DNA from: Pseudoduganella buxea
Lineage (GTDB): Bacteria; Pseudomonadota; Gammaproteobacteria; Burkholderiales; Burkholderiaceae_D
Length of the DNA: 64,000 nucleotides
Direction: 5' to 3'
NCBI RefSeq assembly: GCF_009720835.1
Contig: NZ_WNKZ01000007.1
Coordinates: forward strand, 58,156-122,155
Shown here: positions 61,688 through 64,000 of the stretch, piece by piece
Layout: each line of letters starts with the position of its first letter
Numbering within the stretch: the first letter of the stretch is position 1
Notes under the pieces: model-generated
What the model saw: only the letters and a program-made list of their open reading frames with translations
What the model was told of the DNA's origin: nothing
Databases searched by the model: none
Position numbers and translations under genes: made by a program

Positions 61688-63184
61688 GTGGCTCTTTCGT
61701 TCAAACACCCGTTACACCCGGCCGTCGGCGCCATGCTGGCGCTGCTGCTGGCCGCGCAGGCGCAGGCTTCCAGCCACCGCGAGGCGCCCTTCATCACGAA
61801 TATCCCGAAGGCCGACGCGACCGACTTCTATATGTTCCGTTCCTACGAGCCGGGGCGCGAGCGCTTCGTCACCCTGATCGCCGACTATGTGCCGCTGCAA
61901 GACCCGTACGGCGGGCCGAACTACTTCATGCTGGACCCGAACGCGCTGTACGAAATCCATATCGATAACAATGGTGACGCGAAAGAAGACCTGACGTTCC
62001 AGTTCCGCTTCACCAATACCAACAAGGATGCCCAGTTCACCGTGGGCGGCAAGAAGGTGTCGATACCGCTGGTGATCAACGGCGGCGCCATCGACGGCGC
62101 CAACGCGGCCGGTACCAATGTGCGGGAAACCTATGCCGTCACCGTCGTGCGCGGCGACCGGCGCGGCGGCACCAAGGGCGCCGTCTCGAACGTGGACGGC
62201 GGCATCACCTTCGACAAGCCGATCGACAATATCGGCAGGAAGTCGATTCCCGACTACGCCGGTTATGCGGCCAGGCACGTGTACGAAGTGAAGATCCCCG
62301 GCTGCGAAGTGCCGGCGCGGATGTTCGTCGGCCAGCGCAAGGACCCCTTCGTCGTCAACCTGGGCGAGACCTTCGACCTGGTCAACATCAAGGCGCCGGC
62401 CGTCGAGTTCAACGCCAACGCCGAGCGCAATGCCCGCGACGACCTGTCCAACAAGAACGTGACGACGATCGCCATGGAAGTGGCCGCATCGTGCCTGGTG
62501 GCGCCCGGCGGCGCCGATCCCGTTATCGGCGGCTGGACCACGGCCAGCGTGCGCCAGGGCCGCCTGGTCAACCCGGCGCCGGGCACGGGAACGGGCGCGT
62601 CGAAGGAGGGCGGGGCCTGGACCCAGGTGTCGCGCCTGGGCATGCCGCTGGTGAACGAGGTGGTCATCGGCCTGAAGGACAAGGACCGCTTCAACCACAG
62701 CAAGCCGTCGAGCGACGCCCAGTTCGCCGACTACGTGACTCATCCAACCTTGCCGATGCTGGTCGAAACCCTGTTCGGCAGTGCCGGCGCCAAGGCCCCC
62801 ACCAACTTCCCCCGCAACGACCTGGTGGCCGCCTTCCTGACGGGCGTGAAGGGCCTGAACCAGCCGGCGAAAGTCACGCCCAGCGAAATGCTGCGCCTGA
62901 ACACGGCCATTGCGCCGGTGGCGATGGGCAAGCAGAAGCGCCTGGGCGTCATCGACGGCGACAACGCCGGCTTTCCGAATGGGCGCAGGCCGGGCGACGA
63001 TGTCGTCGATATCGCGCTGCGCGTCGTCATGGGCAAGCTGTGCACCTTGAGCCTGGGCTGCGTACCGGCCGACGCACCGGCCGGCGCGATCCGCTTCACG
63101 GACGGCGCCTACCTGGACGATGCCGCCTTCACGATGGCCTTCCCGTACCTGAAACCGCCGCTGCCCGGTTCGCCGCAGCAGTAA
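61688..63184 (+). CDS. DUF4331 domain-containing exported protein
   Basis: 498 residues starting with GTG 61688, fixed by the strong ribosome binding site AGGAGGAATCACC. Signal peptide cleaved after AQAQA (about residue 27), mature start SSHREAPFI, the hallmark of DUF4331 (a conserved Ser-Ser-His-Arg-Glu-Ala-Pro opening). Other parts: DPNALYEIHIDNNGDAKEDLTFQFRF, DVVDIALRVVMG near the end. Role unknown; the calcium-like Asp-rich loops suggest a beta-rich surface protein. First gene of a set with a mini-lipoprotein and a TPR protein. Confidence 0.92.
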   Translation: MALSFKHPLHPAVGAMLALLLAAQAQASSHREAPFITNIPKADATDFYMFRSYEPGRERFVTLIADYVPLQDPYGGPNYFMLDPNALYEIHIDNNGDAKEDLTFQFRFTNTNKDAQFTVGGKKVSIPLVINGGAIDGANAAGTNVRETYAVTVVRGDRRGGTKGAVSNVDGGITFDKPIDNIGRKSIPDYAGYAARHVYEVKIPGCEVPARMFVGQRKDPFVVNLGETFDLVNIKAPAVEFNANAERNARDDLSNKNVTTIAMEVAASCLVAPGGADPVIGGWTTASVRQGRLVNPAPGTGTGASKEGGAWTQVSRLGMPLVNEVVIGLKDKDRFNHSKPSSDAQFADYVTHPTLPMLVETLFGSAGAKAPTNFPRNDLVAAFLTGVKGLNQPAKVTPSEMLRLNTAIAPVAMGKQKRLGVIDGDNAGFPNGRRPGDDVVDIALRVVMGKLCTLSLGCVPADAPAGAIRFTDGAYLDDAAFTMAFPYLKPPLPGSPQQ

Positions 63185-63194
63185 GGAGAGCGAC

Positions 63195-63455
63195 ATGACA
63201 CGTCAACTCCTTGCCGCGCTGTGCGCCGCGCTGTGTGCCATCTCGATGCTGTCCGCCTGCGGTGGTGGTGGCGGCGGTACCGATGCCGCCTCGCCCCCGC
63301 CGGTGCCACCGGCGCCGCCTCCCGTCACCGCCGGCGATGCCTTCTTTGCCGCCGTCATGGGCCTGTTTGGCCAGGACGGCGAGGGCGAACCTGCGCCGCT
63401 CGACGACGCCGCCGTCACCAGTTCCGACGCGACGGAACCGCAGGCGGTGCAGTAG
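63195..63455 (+). CDS. Small lipoprotein with Gly-rich start and acidic tail
   Basis: 86 residues; lipobox LSAC (Cys at about residue 22) followed by six Gly, a Pro-rich linker and a short conserved-looking segment GDAFFAAVMGLFGQ. SD AAGGAGAGCGAC precedes the ATG. It starts 10 nt after the DUF4331 stop and ends 1 nt before the TPR gene, so all three are one operon. Function unknown. Confidence 0.8.
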   Translation: MTRQLLAALCAALCAISMLSACGGGGGGTDAASPPPVPPAPPPVTAGDAFFAAVMGLFGQDGEGEPAPLDDAAVTSSDATEPQAVQ

Positions 63456-63456
63456 C

Positions 63457-64000
63457 ATGAAGTACCGGCTGTCGTGGCTGGCGCTTGCGCTGGCATCCGC
63501 CGCCTTCGGCTGCGCGGCGGAACCCTATCGCCCGCGGTCCGGCAGCGAAGTCGTGACGACCGTGGCGCGGCGTGCCGAGGCACCGGAGCTCGCGCAGTTG
63601 CGGCGCCGGCTGGCTGCATCGCCGCGCGACCTCGATACCGCGCTGGCGCTGGCGCGGCGCTACATCGCGCTGGGGCGGGCCGAGACCGATCCCCGCTATT
63701 TCGGTCATGCGCAGGCCGCGCTGGCGCCCTGGTGGCCGCGCGCCGATGCGCCGCCGGCGGTGCGCCTGCTGCGTGCCATGCTGCTGCAGAGCGGCCACCA
63801 GTTCGGTGCCGCGCTGGCCGACCTGGAAGCGGTGACGATCAGCCAGCCCGCCAATGCACAGGCCTGGCTGACGCAGGCCGTGGTGCAGTCGGTGCGGGGC
63901 GACGCCGAAGGCGCCATCGCCAGCTGCGCGCGGCTGGCGCCGTTGGCGGAGCAGCTGGCGGCCTTCACCTGCCTGGCCGCCGCCGGCGTGAACACGGCCA
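63457..64000 (+). CDS. Exported TPR-repeat protein, 5' part only
   Basis: 181 codons are visible; the gene continues past the window. A signal peptide (MKYRLSWLALALASAAFGCA) carries a Cys at residue 19, possibly a lipobox. Helical repeats follow: LRRRLAASPRDLDTALALARRYIALGR, AVRLLRAMLLQSGHQFGAALADLEAV and AWLTQAVVQSVRGDAEGAIASC, the pattern of tetratricopeptide repeats. Begins 1 nt after the mini-lipoprotein stop. Confidence 0.82.
   Translation, partial: MKYRLSWLALALASAAFGCAAEPYRPRSGSEVVTTVARRAEAPELAQLRRRLAASPRDLDTALALARRYIALGRAETDPRYFGHAQAALAPWWPRADAPPAVRLLRAMLLQSGHQFGAALADLEAVTISQPANAQAWLTQAVVQSVRGDAEGAIASCARLAPLAEQLAAFTCLAAAGVNTA

Overview
The window is GC-rich, densely packed bacterial chromosome with short intergenic gaps. 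The gene content fits a betaproteobacterium of the Oxalobacteraceae (Massilia/Pseudoduganella-like). Pointers are a complete aerobic phenylacetate operon, Tat-exported TRAP binding proteins, a large two-component propeller kinase, a thermolysin-type secreted protease, TonB receptors and the yjgA/pmbA divergent pair. The genus is inferred from gene content and style, not from a marker gene. No rRNA, tRNA, CRISPR array, integrase or transposase was seen.

Layout. 1-5.1 kb (minus): a secreted CocE/NonD-type hydrolase (cut by the window edge), a TPR lipoprotein, a 398-aa unknown and an HDOD protein. 5.3-12.1 kb: 3-methyladenine glycosylase, a chemoreceptor with a periplasmic Cache protein, a divergent KamA-family radical SAM enzyme, an MFS transporter and a fumarylacetoacetase-family hydrolase. 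12.1-17.6 kb: class III aminotransferase, a carboxymuconolactone-decarboxylase-family protein, the minus-strand run yjgA-mogA-esterase, and divergent pmbA. 17.6-25.1 kb: two closely similar TRAP solute-binding proteins flank envelope lipoproteins, a tandem pair of small exported paralogues, an XRE regulator and an M14 carboxypeptidase.

25.4-38.3 kb is the phenylacetate catabolon: divergent repressor paaX, then paaABCDE (epoxidase), paaG (isomerase), paaH (dehydrogenase), paaI (thioesterase), paaK (ligase), a thiolase, paaY and paaZ (ring opening). Together they activate phenylacetate to its CoA ester, epoxidise, isomerise and open the ring, and shorten the product towards acetyl-CoA and succinyl-CoA. 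A paaF hydratase is missing from the cluster.

38.4-50.9 kb: two small hypothetical ORFs, an orphan 1013-aa propeller histidine kinase, two lipoproteins, and a compact four-gene unit (MarR with a Cys/His tail, AhpD-like CxxC protein, thioredoxin-like CPGC protein, class I glutamine amidotransferase). That unit carries the same palindrome at both of its promoters and is the best candidate here for an undescribed system. It is followed by an M24 peptidase coupled to a 504-aa unknown, and an M4 metalloprotease. 50.8-51.6 kb is the one long gene-free stretch. 51.6-57.1 kb: an ACT-like protein, the TRAP membrane subunits, argH, an NTF2-like protein and a GNAT acetyltransferase. 57.2-64 kb (plus): a TonB-dependent receptor, an exported cyanophycinase, a DUF4331 protein, a mini-lipoprotein and a TPR protein cut by the window end.

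Two sequence-level themes recur. Several genes have a -10-like hexamer only 6-7 nt before the start codon and no Shine-Dalgarno, suggesting leaderless mRNAs. Intergenic palindromes with a GGGG-ACAG/TCTG-CCCC core lie at 12.1, 25.3 and 61.5 kb.
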